Origin: UKL13-2 sp044346745
Lineage (GTDB): Bacteria > Pseudomonadota > Gammaproteobacteria > Burkholderiales > Usitatibacteraceae
Direction of reading: 5' to 3'
NCBI GenBank assembly: GCA_044346745.1
Contig: JBIIYQ010000028.1
Span: 1 to 30,391, forward strand
Length of the DNA: 30,391 bases
The notes under the pieces were generated by a model, which saw only the letters and a program-made list of their open reading frames with translations, was not told where the DNA came from and made no database searches. Shown piece by piece: positions 1 to 7,845 of the stretch. A program made the position numbers and the translations under genes. Numbering within the stretch: position 1 is the stretch's first letter; each line of letters starts with the position of its first letter.

Positions 1-402
1 AAAGGAAGCGACGATTCCCCCGTGCGTGTTATTGTCAGCTTTGACGGAGATTTGCAGAAGCTAGACGTCGAAGATCGGGCGATGGCAGGGATGGTCAAAA
101 TGGTCAGCGGACGTGACATGCCTTACGCCACGCTTATGTACGTGTGGGACAACAAGATGCCGGTAGGAACGTTTCTGGAGAGTCCGCACTCAACACGAGC
201 GAAGCTTATCGTTGTTGCGAGCGGGCCGAGCCAACTCGGAAAGTGGGTACCCTATTCGCGCAATCTGGTCGCAGACTTCAGAAAAGCGTTTGGCGAGGCT
301 CCGGGCAAGATCATCACTGTCGGGGTGATGACCGATACAAACGCGACTGAAGCTGATGCTCTAGCCTACTACGGCGATATTGTGATCTCAGCAGCGCCGT
401 AG
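1..402 (+). CDS. DUF3047 family protein, 3' part only
   Basis: The reading frame is open from base 1 and ends with TAG at 400-402, so the true start lies before the window. The 133 visible codons match the C-terminal half of DUF3047 proteins as I know them: a SPVRVIVSFDGD strand, an ATLMYVWDN segment, a conserved RNLVADFRKAFGEAPGKI stretch, and a VMTDTNATEADALAYYGDI ending. DUF3047 proteins are usually exported proteins of unknown function, but the N-terminus that would show a signal peptide is missing here. It converges on the barstar-like gene with only 14 bases between the two stop codons and no visible terminator. The family assignment is fairly sure; no biochemical role can be given. Confidence 0.8.
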   Translation, partial: KGSDDSPVRVIVSFDGDLQKLDVEDRAMAGMVKMVSGRDMPYATLMYVWDNKMPVGTFLESPHSTRAKLIVVASGPSQLGKWVPYSRNLVADFRKAFGEAPGKIITVGVMTDTNATEADALAYYGDIVISAAP

Positions 403-416
403 GCTTGCTGATCCGG

Positions 417-857
417 CTAAATTGCCTTCAGGTGGTCCGGCTTATGCGCCCCGGACAACAACACAAGCATCGACTGGCCTTCACGTTTCCAGAAATCAAT
501 CGCATCTTCGAAAAGTTCAACCACCGTTTCAAGCTCACTTTCATGATGCTGAGCAAATGCGTCGGTATGATCAAAATAGATGCAGTATCCTTCCGCTGAT
601 ACCCAGCCCATGTCGGTGATGCAGTCGTAAAACGCGTCCCAGTTCTTGCCGAAGTCGGAAGGGAACTTCATTGCAATCGAGGCGTGATTCAAGAATTGTT
701 CCTTCCCCTCGATCTTTTGTCCCTCGAGATGGAAGAACGCCATGCCCTTCAAGCGCGCGAGTTTGCTTAACTGGCTGACGCTGGCATGCGAGGCCAGCCA
801 AAAAACTCCGCGCGGCAAATCGCTGGACAGAATGTTCTTGAGCTCGGCGGAAGGCAT
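417..857 (-). CDS. Barstar-family ribonuclease inhibitor
   Basis: A 146-residue protein with a barstar-like fold region at about residues 39-135. The segment FGKNWDAFYD (69-78) corresponds to the YGENLDALWD helix of barstar, which plugs the RNase active site; D74 and D78 match the two key barstar aspartates. It should bind and neutralise the ribonuclease encoded just upstream, protecting the cytoplasm before export. I chose ATG at 857 because the RNase stop codon (TAA at 860-862) lies two bases before it, an arrangement that suggests translational coupling. A longer frame to 947 would run into the RNase gene. Compared with the roughly 90-residue classical barstar it has an N-terminal extension of about 35 residues of unknown use. 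The family call is confident; the pairing is inferred from adjacency and family knowledge. Confidence 0.87.
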   Translation of the reverse strand: MPSAELKNILSSDLPRGVFWLASHASVSQLSKLARLKGMAFFHLEGQKIEGKEQFLNHASIAMKFPSDFGKNWDAFYDCITDMGWVSAEGYCIYFDHTDAFAQHHESELETVVELFEDAIDFWKREGQSMLVLLSGAHKPDHLKAI

Positions 858-859
858 GA

Positions 860-1279
860 TTACTCCAGTATGCGTTTGAAAGAGTTGTAGTGGTCGGCAG
901 TGTAGTAACAAGTCGATGAGCTTGCCGCGCGAACATCGCCACCACATACGATACGGCGGGCACCGCGATTTTTTGCGCCGGGAGTTTGCACCGTATATTC
1001 TTTGTAGTAGCCGCGCGGCTGCTTAGGGAGTCGCTGCTCGAAATTGCCAAAGGTCGAGCCATCTTTTTTTGTGTACTGGAAGGGACCACCGGCGCGGATG
1101 AGTTTCAACACTTCGCGACCCTGTTCCGGGAGGGCGCTGACGGCGATGGTTTCGATACTCGTTGCGCCGCGCGCGTCCGCATGTACAACTGATACGAAGC
1201 AAGCAACGAATATCGCCAACCCCGCGCCAACTATCGATGTTCGTTTTGGTTTCGGGAATGAGCGAATGGGAGAGTCCAT
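860..1279 (-). CDS. Secreted guanyl-specific ribonuclease (RNase Sa/barnase family)
   Basis: A 139-residue protein. Residues 1-35 form a signal peptide: basic start, hydrophobic IVGAGLAIFVACFVSVV, and likely cleavage after VHA. The mature part follows RNase Sa of Streptomyces closely: GGPFQYTKKDGSTFGN, YYKEYTV, TPGAKNRGARRIVCGG and DHY. By that alignment E94 is the general base, H130 the general acid, and R105 and R109 bind phosphate. C112 and C124 could form a disulfide after export. It should cleave single-stranded RNA 3' of guanosine outside the cytoplasm, for phosphate or nucleotide scavenging or as a toxin. The inhibitor gene follows by two bases. fur lies 26 bases upstream on the same strand, so read-through from fur is possible. 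No strong ribosome binding site precedes the ATG. Confidence 0.9.
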   Translation of the reverse strand: MDSPIRSFPKPKRTSIVGAGLAIFVACFVSVVHADARGATSIETIAVSALPEQGREVLKLIRAGGPFQYTKKDGSTFGNFEQRLPKQPRGYYKEYTVQTPGAKNRGARRIVCGGDVRAASSSTCYYTADHYNSFKRILE

Positions 1280-1305
1280 GGCTGGCGTTTGGGTGTAAGT
1301 GGACG

Positions 1306-1734
1306 CTACAAACTCTTATTCGGGCAGGGGTTCTTGGAGCAATCGGCGTACAGATATAGCGAATGGTCGTGCAGCGTGAAACCGCGATCCTTGGCGATCT
1401 TGTGCTGACGTTTCTCGATCTCGGCATCGTAGAACTCTTCAACTTTGCCACACTGTAGACATACAAGGTGATCGTGGTGGCTGCCCTCGTTAAGCTCAAA
1501 AACGGCGCGGCCGCCCTCAAAATGATGCCGCTGTAGCAGCCCCGCTTGCTCGAACTGGGTGAGGACACGATACACTGTGGCGAGACCGATATCGGCGTCC
1601 TCCTTCAGCAACAGCTTGTAGACGTCTTCTGCGCTCATGTGCCGATCGGCAGAGCTTTGGAACAGTTCGAGGACCTTGAGCCGTGGCAGCGTGGCTTTCA
1701 GGCCAATATTGTGCAGCTCGCGTGAATCAGGCAT
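1306..1734 (-). CDS. fur: Ferric uptake regulator Fur
   Basis: A 142-residue Fur protein, an iron-sensing repressor of iron-uptake genes. The N-terminal winged helix includes LPRLKVLELF and the recognition-helix region GLATVYRVLTQFEQAGLL (50-67). The metal region SHHDHLVCLQCG carries the HHDH cluster, with C92 and C95; C132 and C137 near the C-terminus form the second cysteine pair. These cysteine positions equal those of E. coli Fur. I chose ATG at 1734 (MPDSREL) because it gives the usual Fur length, and the longer frame to 1857 adds an unrelated basic stretch. fur is divergent from bamE, a common arrangement in beta- and gammaproteobacteria. A likely -10 box and a 10-base direct repeat lie upstream. 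Confidence 0.96.
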   Translation of the reverse strand: MPDSRELHNIGLKATLPRLKVLELFQSSADRHMSAEDVYKLLLKEDADIGLATVYRVLTQFEQAGLLQRHHFEGGRAVFELNEGSHHDHLVCLQCGKVEEFYDAEIEKRQHKIAKDRGFTLHDHSLYLYADCSKNPCPNKSL

Positions 1735-1748
1735 ACCCACTTTTTCGC

Positions 1749-1771
1749 TTGGACATAATTGGACAATCATA
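1749..1771 (-). promoter_or_regulatory. fur promoter -10 box with overlapping direct repeat
   Basis: On the minus strand TATGAT (1766-1771) is a five-of-six match to the -10 consensus, 31 bases before the fur ATG; no good -35 box is seen at the right distance. Immediately downstream, over the predicted start site, the plus strand reads TTGGACA at 1749-1755 and again at 1759-1765, one helical turn apart. Such a placement would suit a regulator binding site. It does not resemble a Fur box. The promoter call is moderate and the binding site is inference. Confidence 0.4.
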
Positions 1772-1830
1772 GCGCTTTTGTGCGCCGTGATGTTGCGCCT
1801 CTTCCGGGATGTCGACGCTTGCCCCTCGGC

Positions 1831-1836
1831 TATAAT
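1831..1836 (+). promoter_or_regulatory. -10 box of bamE-dapB promoter
   Basis: A perfect TATAAT in the context ggcTATAATcacc, 29 bases before the bamE ATG, predicts a leader of about 23 bases. No convincing -35 hexamer is found at 16-18 bases upstream. Confidence 0.55.
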
Positions 1837-1865
1837 CACCACCTTGTCCTTACGCACATCCTCGA

Positions 1866-2315
1866 ATGAATTTGCCTACCAGCCCCCGTTTCTCCCGCGT
1901 TACAGCTGCAGCGGCCTTGCTCTTGGCCGGCGCGCTCTCAGCTTGTTCCAACTTTGGCGTTTACCGTCTTGATGTTCAGCAAGGCAACTTGGTCACGCAA
2001 GATCAGGTGGCGAAGGTCAAGCCGGGGATGTCGCGGCTCGATGTAAGGAATCTGCTTGGTACACCTTTGCTTCAGGATGCCTTTAGCGGAAGCCGCTGGG
2101 ATTACATCTATACCGAGGATCGCAATACCGACAAGAAGCTGAATCCGTTCGGGCGCATTCAGCAACAGTTCAAAGTTACGGTTATTTTTGATGGCGAAAA
2201 GGTGGCCAGAGTCGAGGGTGTGGCATCTGCTGTCGAAATCTTGACCGGTGGTGGCGAGCGGCGCAAAACTCCCGATGCAACGCCGCCGGGATTGCCACCG
2301 GAACCCCGCAAGTAA
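1866..2315 (+). CDS. bamE: Outer membrane assembly lipoprotein BamE
   Basis: A 149-residue lipoprotein with a hydrophobic signal (about 10-26) and a lipobox LSAC with acylated cysteine C27. The mature part carries the SmpA/OmlA (BamE) fold: VYRLDVQQGNLVTQDQ, then VKPGMSRLDVRNLLGTPLL, then WDYIYTEDR and a VTVIFDGEKVARVEG strand. BamE is an accessory lipoprotein of the BAM complex, which inserts beta-barrel proteins into the outer membrane. The C-terminus after residue 125 is a Pro/Arg-rich tail with no recognised domain. The gene is divergent from fur and dapB follows five bases after its stop, so the two are probably co-transcribed. Confidence 0.95.
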   Translation: MNLPTSPRFSRVTAAAALLLAGALSACSNFGVYRLDVQQGNLVTQDQVAKVKPGMSRLDVRNLLGTPLLQDAFSGSRWDYIYTEDRNTDKKLNPFGRIQQQFKVTVIFDGEKVARVEGVASAVEILTGGGERRKTPDATPPGLPPEPRK

Positions 2316-2320
2316 CCGCA

Positions 2321-3109
2321 ATGCCGTTGAAACTCGCAATTGCCGGCGCGGGCGGTCGTATGGGCCGCATGTTGCTTGCGGCTGCAGAGGCGGATCCGGC
2401 TGTGCATGTTGTCGCGGCCCTCGATCATTCCGGTGCCCCTGTAATCGGGCAGACTCTGTGCGGTGCTGTGGTCACCTCTGACATCGGATCTGTGTCGGGA
2501 TCTGATGTGTTGATCGATTTCACACGTCCTGGAGGTACGCTTTTACATCTTGCTGCCTGCGCGGATCGAGGAGTGAATGCGGTTATCGGTACCACTGGCT
2601 TTACCGAGGCGCAGCTTGCGGTCGTACGTGGATATTCAGCGAAGATCGCAATTGTTCTCGCGCCGAATATGAGTCTCGGCGTGAACTTAACGGCCAAATT
2701 AGTCGCCGTGGCGGCGGGGGCGCTTGGCATGGATGCCGATATCGAGGTTTTCGAGGCCCATCACAAGCACAAAGTTGACGCGCCATCGGGCACTGCGCTC
2801 ATGTTGGGGGAGGTGGCGGCAGACGCGCGTTCGCAGAATTTTTCCGACGTTGCGGTGTTTGATCGGAGCAGTGTTAGTGGCGAAAGAGCGCCTGGCAGCA
2901 TCGGCTTCAGCGCTCTGCGGGCGGGGGACATCATCGGTGACCATAGCGTTTACTTTGTGCTGAACGGTGAGCGTATTGAAGTTACGCACCGTTCATCGTC
3001 GCGCGAAACTTACGCCCACGGGGCAATCCGCGCAGCGAAGTTTGTTGCGGACAAGCGCGCCGGTATGTTTGGTATGGGCGACGTGCTGGGGCTAGCTGTA
3101 ACGAGGTGA
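2321..3109 (+). CDS. dapB: 4-hydroxy-tetrahydrodipicolinate reductase DapB
   Basis: A 262-residue cytoplasmic enzyme of the diaminopimelate/lysine pathway that reduces (with NAD(P)H) the product of DapA. The N-terminal Rossmann motif GAGGRMGR is at 9-16, GTTGF at 90-94, and the family signature EAHHKHKVDAPSGTAL at 145-160, with catalytic H147 and K151 by comparison with E. coli. The C-terminal GMFGMGDVLGL closes the domain. Length is close to the usual 265-273. It follows bamE by five bases, a neighbourhood also seen in other betaproteobacteria. It ends 261 bases before carA. Confidence 0.97.
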   Translation: MPLKLAIAGAGGRMGRMLLAAAEADPAVHVVAALDHSGAPVIGQTLCGAVVTSDIGSVSGSDVLIDFTRPGGTLLHLAACADRGVNAVIGTTGFTEAQLAVVRGYSAKIAIVLAPNMSLGVNLTAKLVAVAAGALGMDADIEVFEAHHKHKVDAPSGTALMLGEVAADARSQNFSDVAVFDRSSVSGERAPGSIGFSALRAGDIIGDHSVYFVLNGERIEVTHRSSSRETYAHGAIRAAKFVADKRAGMFGMGDVLGLAVTR

Positions 3110-3160
3110 ATTTTCCGATATTGCAGAGGCGGCTGTTCGCGCAACATCGGATGACGTGCA

Positions 3161-3189
3161 TTGCCGCTTCGGTGATATTCAGGTAAACT
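3161..3189 (+). promoter_or_regulatory. Predicted sigma70 promoter of carAB
   Basis: TTGCCG (3161-3166) and TAAACT (3184-3189), each four of six to consensus, are separated by the ideal 17 bases. The predicted start near 3196 gives a leader of about 175 bases before the carA GTG. The leader contains the two hairpins listed next. Confidence 0.5.
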
Positions 3190-3205
3190 GTTGCTCTAAT
3201 CGCGT

Positions 3206-3285
3206 CGCAGTACAACTGCGGAGCACAAACGCGGGAAAGCGCATCGGGATCGAGTCAATTCTCCCTAAGGCCTTTCCCGTTTTTT
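3206..3285 (+). terminator. Terminator-like hairpin in the carA leader (possible attenuator)
   Basis: First a short perfect hairpin: CGCAGT (3206-3211), three-base loop, ACTGCG (3215-3220). Then CGGGAAAG (3232-3239) pairs perfectly with CTTTCCCG (3272-3279), followed directly by six T (3280-3285). The second loop is 32 bases and can fold a small inner stem (GGGA 3246-3249 with TCCC 3262-3265). The stem-plus-T layout is that of an intrinsic terminator. It may end dapB transcripts, attenuate carAB, or both. Leader regulation of carAB is known in some proteobacteria; here it is inference. Confidence 0.5.
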
Positions 3286-3370
3286 ATGCCCGTCAGATTT
3301 GTGTGCCCATAGATACCGGATGCAATCGGCGATCGCGAGATGCAATCGTCAAGGTCTTCTGGAGTCTGCC

Positions 3371-4531
3371 GTGAGTTTGAAATCGTCCCCGCCCGCTGTA
3401 CTAGTTCTTGCCGACGGAACGATATTCAAAGGCACCGCCATCGGATCCACCGACGCGAACGGCGGTGCGGCAGTCGGCGAAGTGGTGTTTAACACCGCGA
3501 TGACGGGTTATCAAGAAATTCTCACCGATCCCTCGTACATGGGGCAGATCGTCACACTGACTTATCCGCATATCGGCAATGTTGGTACCAACCGCGAAGA
3601 CGCGGAGTCTGACAAAGCCTACGCGGCCGGCTTGATCATCCGCGACCTACCGTTATTCACGTCGAATTTCCGCAGCGAAGAAACGCTGCACGACTATCTC
3701 GTCCGCAACAAGATCGTGGCGATTGCCGATATTGATACACGACGTCTTACTCGGCACACGCGGGAAAAGGGCGCGCAAAACGGGTGCATCCTTGTGGGCG
3801 CGACCGACGATGCCGCAGTGGCGCGGGCACACGCGATGGCGCGGGCCACGCCAAAGATGGTTGGCCTCGATCTGGCAAAAGTGGTGAGCTGCACAAAAAC
3901 CTACGATTGGGACATGAGTTCCTGGGCGCTTGGTGTTGGCTACAAGAAGATAGATGCCGCTAAATTTCATGTGGTGGCGTACGATTACGGCGTCAAACAC
4001 AACATCCTTCGCATGCTCGCAGACCGCGGTTGTCGCGTGACGGTGGTGCCCTCACAAATGCCTGCGGCCGACGTACTGGCGATGAAGCCGGATGGTGTGT
4101 TTTTGTCAAACGGTCCGGGCGACCCGGAACCTTGTGACTACGCGATTGCCGCAATCAAAGAAATCGTTGAGTCCGGCAAGCCGGTATTCGGCATCTGCCT
4201 CGGACACCAGTTGCTTGGTCTTGCGTCGGGTGCCAAGACCATGAAGATGAAATTTGGGCACCACGGTGCGAACCATCCGGTGCAGGACCTCGATTCCAAG
4301 AAGGTCTTTATCACTAGTCAGAATCATGGCTTTGCGGTGGACGAAAAAACACTGTCGGCTAATCTGCGCACCACACACCGTAGTTTGTTCGATGGCACGT
4401 GTCAGGGGATAGAGCGCACGGATCGGCCCGCGTTTAGCTTTCAGGGGCACCCCGAAGCCAGCCCCGGGCCCCATGAAGTTAGTTGTTTGTTTGACCGTTT
4501 TGTCGCGATGATGGAGAAGCAACGTGGGTAA
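3371..4531 (+). CDS. carA: Carbamoyl-phosphate synthase small subunit CarA
   Basis: The glutaminase subunit that feeds ammonia to CarB for carbamoyl phosphate synthesis (arginine and pyrimidines). I place the start at GTG 3371, giving 386 residues (E. coli 382), because GGAG at 3361-3364 sits six bases before it and because the family begins at this point (PAVLVLADGTIFKG). The N-terminal domain has VVFNTAMTGYQEILTDPSY. The class I glutamine amidotransferase domain has SNGPGDPEP, FGICLGHQ with nucleophile C276, and FQGHPEASPGPHE with H360 and E362 completing the triad. The end overlaps the carB start by eight bases. Confidence 0.97.
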   Translation: MSLKSSPPAVLVLADGTIFKGTAIGSTDANGGAAVGEVVFNTAMTGYQEILTDPSYMGQIVTLTYPHIGNVGTNREDAESDKAYAAGLIIRDLPLFTSNFRSEETLHDYLVRNKIVAIADIDTRRLTRHTREKGAQNGCILVGATDDAAVARAHAMARATPKMVGLDLAKVVSCTKTYDWDMSSWALGVGYKKIDAAKFHVVAYDYGVKHNILRMLADRGCRVTVVPSQMPAADVLAMKPDGVFLSNGPGDPEPCDYAIAAIKEIVESGKPVFGICLGHQLLGLASGAKTMKMKFGHHGANHPVQDLDSKKVFITSQNHGFAVDEKTLSANLRTTHRSLFDGTCQGIERTDRPAFSFQGHPEASPGPHEVSCLFDRFVAMMEKQRG

Positions 4532-7500
4532 GCGCACCGACATCAAATCCATCCTCATCATCGGTTCTGGTCCGATTGTGATCGGACAAGCATGCGAGTT
4601 TGACTACTCCGGCGCACAAGCATGTAAGGCGTTGCGCGACGAAGGCTACAAGGTCATCCTGATCAACTCGAACCCCGCAACGATCATGACCGACCCGAAT
4701 ATGGCGGACGTGACTTACATCGAGCCGATTACGTGGCGGATGGTGGAAAAGATCATCGAGAAAGAGCGGCCGGACGCTCTTTTGCCGACGATGGGCGGAC
4801 AAACTGCGTTGAACTGCGCCCTTGATTTGGCGAAACACGGTGTGCTCGAGAAGTACAACGTCGAAATGATCGGTGCGACCAAAGAAGCGATCGACAAGGC
4901 TGAGGATCGCGAAAAATTCAAGAAAGCCATGACCAAGATTGGCTTGCACTCGGCGCGTTCGGCAATCGCACACTCGCTTGAAGAGGCATTACAGGTACAG
5001 GCGGCGATTGGTTTCCCCGCCATCATTCGTCCGAGTTTCACCATGGGCGGATCGGGTGGTGGTATTGCCTACAACCGCGATGAATTCCTTGAAGTTTGTG
5101 AACGCGGCCTCGAAGCCTCTCCCACACGCGAGCTTTTGATCGAAGAATCGCTGTTGGGCTGGAAAGAGTTTGAGATGGAAGTCGTCCGCGACAAGGCGGA
5201 TAACTGCATCATCATTTGCTCGATCGAGAATTTGGACCCAATGGGCGTACACACTGGTGACTCCATTACAGTAGCGCCGGCACAGACGCTGACGGATAAA
5301 GAGTACCAAATCATGCGCAACGCCTCGATCGCCTGCCTGCGCGAGATTGGTGTTGAGACCGGTGGTTCAAACGTGCAGTTTGCGGTGAACCCGAAGGATG
5401 GCCGCACGGTGGTCATCGAAATGAATCCGCGCGTCTCTCGTTCTTCGGCTTTGGCCTCCAAGGCGACGGGGTTTCCGATCGCCAAGATTGCCGCGAAGCT
5501 CGCCGTGGGTTACACCTTGGATGAATTGCGTAACGACATCACGGGCGGTGCCACGCCGGCGTCTTTCGAGCCGTCAATCGACTACGTTGTGACGAAAGTG
5601 CCGCGTTTTGCGTTTGAGAAATTCCCGCAGGCGGATGATCGTCTCACCACGCAGATGAAGAGCGTGGGTGAGGTCATGGCCATCGGTCGCAATTTCCAAG
5701 AGAGCTTGCAAAAAGCGCTGCGTGGATTGGAAGTCGGCGTCGATGGCCTCAACCTCAAGACGGTTGACCCGGAAAAAATCGGCGACGAACTCGCGTATCC
5801 GCGCGGTGAACGTCTTTGGTATGTGGCGGATGCGTTTGGCATCGGCATGAGTTTGGAAGAAATTCACGGCTATACCAAGATTGATCCATGGTTCCTGGTG
5901 CAAATCCAAGAACTCGTGAATATCGAGTTAGAAGTTGAGAAGAAGACATTGGCGGAGATCACGCCAGAATATCTGCGTATGCTGAAGCGCAAAGGCTTCT
6001 CAGACCGTCGTCTGGCATATCTCTTGAAGGTGACGGATACGGAAATCCGCAAGCTTCGCCACATCAACAAGATTCGGCCGGTGTACAAGCGCGTCGACAC
6101 CTGTGCAGCTGAGTTCGCGACGTCGACTGCGTACATGTACTCGAGCTACGACGAGGAATGTGAAGCAGCGCCGACATCCGCAAAGAAGATCATGATCCTC
6201 GGCGGCGGGCCAAACCGTATCGGACAAGGCATTGAGTTCGACTACTGCTGCGTACACGCAGCACTTGCCCTGCGCGAAGATGGATTTGAAACCATCATGG
6301 TTAATTGCAATCCCGAGACTGTCTCAACGGATTACGACACCTCTGATCGGCTCTACTTCGAGCCGCTGACGCTTGAAGACGTACTTGAAATCGTTGATCT
6401 CGAAAAGCCGGTTGGCGTGATTGTGCAGTTTGGCGGTCAGACACCACTCAAGTTGGCGCGTGCACTTGAAGCGAACGGTGTGCCGATTATTGGCACCACG
6501 CCCGACATGATCGATATGGCTGAGGACCGCGAGCGGTTTCAGCAAATGATTCAGCAGTTGGGTCTCAAGCAACCACCGAATCGTACCGCGCGTACCAACG
6601 AAGAGGCGATTCTCAAAGCGCGCGAGATCGGTTATCCGCTGGTGGTTCGACCTTCATATGTGCTGGGCGGTCGCGCCATGGAGATCATCCATGTTGAGTC
6701 TGACCTCGAGCGGTACATGCGCGAGGCGGTGAAGGTATCTAACGATTCGCCGGTACTGCTTGATCGATTCCTCAACGACGCCATCGAGGTTGACGTCGAT
6801 GCCGTTTCTGACGGCGCGGACGTGGTCATCGGCGGGATCATGGAGCATATTGAGCAGGCGGGGGTGCATTCGGGAGATTCTGCGTGCTCGCTGCCGCCAT
6901 TCTCGCTGTCGCAAGAATTGCAGGACGTGCTGCGTCAACAAACGGTTGCTATGGCTAAGGCGTTAAACGTTGTCGGCTTGATGAACGTTCAACTCGCCAT
7001 CAAGAAAGAAAATGGCCAAGACGTTGTGTATGTTTTGGAGGTCAATCCTCGCGCATCACGTACCGTGCCGTATGTATCGAAAGCGATCGCTGCGCCGCTG
7101 GCCAAGATCGCGGCACGCGCGATGGCGGGTATATCGTTGAAGGCTCAGGGATTTACCAAAGAAATTACGCCACCCTATTTCTCGGTGAAAGAGGCGGTCT
7201 TCCCGTTCATCAAGTTTCCCGGTGTTGATGTGATTCTCGGACCAGAGATGAAGTCCACCGGCGAGGTGATGGGAGTCGGCATGACCTTCGCTGAGGCGTT
7301 TGTGAAATCGCAGCTTGCAGCGGGTGTCAAACTCCCGGTGACCGGCCCGAATGCCGGCAAGGCGTTTATCTCGGTTCGAAATGCCGATAAGCCGAAGATT
7401 GAGGAAATCGCGCGTGACTTGATTGGCCTCGGCTTCTCATTGGCTGCGACCAAGGGTACTGCCGCCCATCTGGCCAAGGTTGGCATTCCGGCGGAGCCGG

Positions 7501-7757
7501 TCAACAAAGTACTGGAAGGCCGGCCACATATCGTTGATATGGTCAAAAATCGCGACATCACGCTGATCATCAACACTGTCGAAGAAGATAAGCGATCCAT
7601 CCGTGATTCGTGGTCGATTCGAAATGCCGCACTACAAGGCCGGATCACGTATTACACTACCCTCTCTGGAGCGAAGGCCGCTTGTGTCGGCATGCAGCAC
7701 TTATCCGAACTGTCCGTTTACTCGTTACAGGCGCTTCATCGACAGATCGCGGCCTAA
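4524..7757 (+). CDS. carB: Carbamoyl-phosphate synthase large subunit CarB
   Basis: A 1077-residue synthetase subunit (E. coli 1073) with the expected duplicated architecture. The first ATP-grasp half starts with ILIIGSGPIVIGQACEFDYSG and phosphorylates bicarbonate. The second starts near residue 556 with IMILGGGPNRIGQGIEFDYC and phosphorylates carbamate. A C-terminal MGS-like allosteric domain begins near 940 (KAFISVRNADKPK). The start is GTG at 4524, with GGAG at 4513-4516 seven bases upstream, inside the end of carA. The eight-base overlap suggests translational coupling and a one-to-one subunit ratio. greA follows 88 bases later on the same strand. Confidence 0.98.
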   Translation: MGKRTDIKSILIIGSGPIVIGQACEFDYSGAQACKALRDEGYKVILINSNPATIMTDPNMADVTYIEPITWRMVEKIIEKERPDALLPTMGGQTALNCALDLAKHGVLEKYNVEMIGATKEAIDKAEDREKFKKAMTKIGLHSARSAIAHSLEEALQVQAAIGFPAIIRPSFTMGGSGGGIAYNRDEFLEVCERGLEASPTRELLIEESLLGWKEFEMEVVRDKADNCIIICSIENLDPMGVHTGDSITVAPAQTLTDKEYQIMRNASIACLREIGVETGGSNVQFAVNPKDGRTVVIEMNPRVSRSSALASKATGFPIAKIAAKLAVGYTLDELRNDITGGATPASFEPSIDYVVTKVPRFAFEKFPQADDRLTTQMKSVGEVMAIGRNFQESLQKALRGLEVGVDGLNLKTVDPEKIGDELAYPRGERLWYVADAFGIGMSLEEIHGYTKIDPWFLVQIQELVNIELEVEKKTLAEITPEYLRMLKRKGFSDRRLAYLLKVTDTEIRKLRHINKIRPVYKRVDTCAAEFATSTAYMYSSYDEECEAAPTSAKKIMILGGGPNRIGQGIEFDYCCVHAALALREDGFETIMVNCNPETVSTDYDTSDRLYFEPLTLEDVLEIVDLEKPVGVIVQFGGQTPLKLARALEANGVPIIGTTPDMIDMAEDRERFQQMIQQLGLKQPPNRTARTNEEAILKAREIGYPLVVRPSYVLGGRAMEIIHVESDLERYMREAVKVSNDSPVLLDRFLNDAIEVDVDAVSDGADVVIGGIMEHIEQAGVHSGDSACSLPPFSLSQELQDVLRQQTVAMAKALNVVGLMNVQLAIKKENGQDVVYVLEVNPRASRTVPYVSKAIAAPLAKIAARAMAGISLKAQGFTKEITPPYFSVKEAVFPFIKFPGVDVILGPEMKSTGEVMGVGMTFAEAFVKSQLAAGVKLPVTGPNAGKAFISVRNADKPKIEEIARDLIGLGFSLAATKGTAAHLAKVGIPAEPVNKVLEGRPHIVDMVKNRDITLIINTVEEDKRSIRDSWSIRNAALQGRITYYTTLSGAKAACVGMQHLSELSVYSLQALHRQIAA

Positions 7758-7845
7758 GGCAGGCCGCATCGACATAGCCGATCAGCCGCAGTCCCCGTTC
7801 AACTGTGGCGTCAGGCATCAACCGTATTACTTTCAGGAATCCCTC

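Noticed and set aside
1023..1568. A 181-codon minus-strand frame across the RNase and fur genes
   Set aside because: It overlaps two well-supported genes in another frame and shows no domain.
3156..3374. A 72-codon open frame before carA as a leader peptide
   Set aside because: Its ATG lies upstream of the predicted carAB start site, inside the -35 region, and it has no ribosome site.
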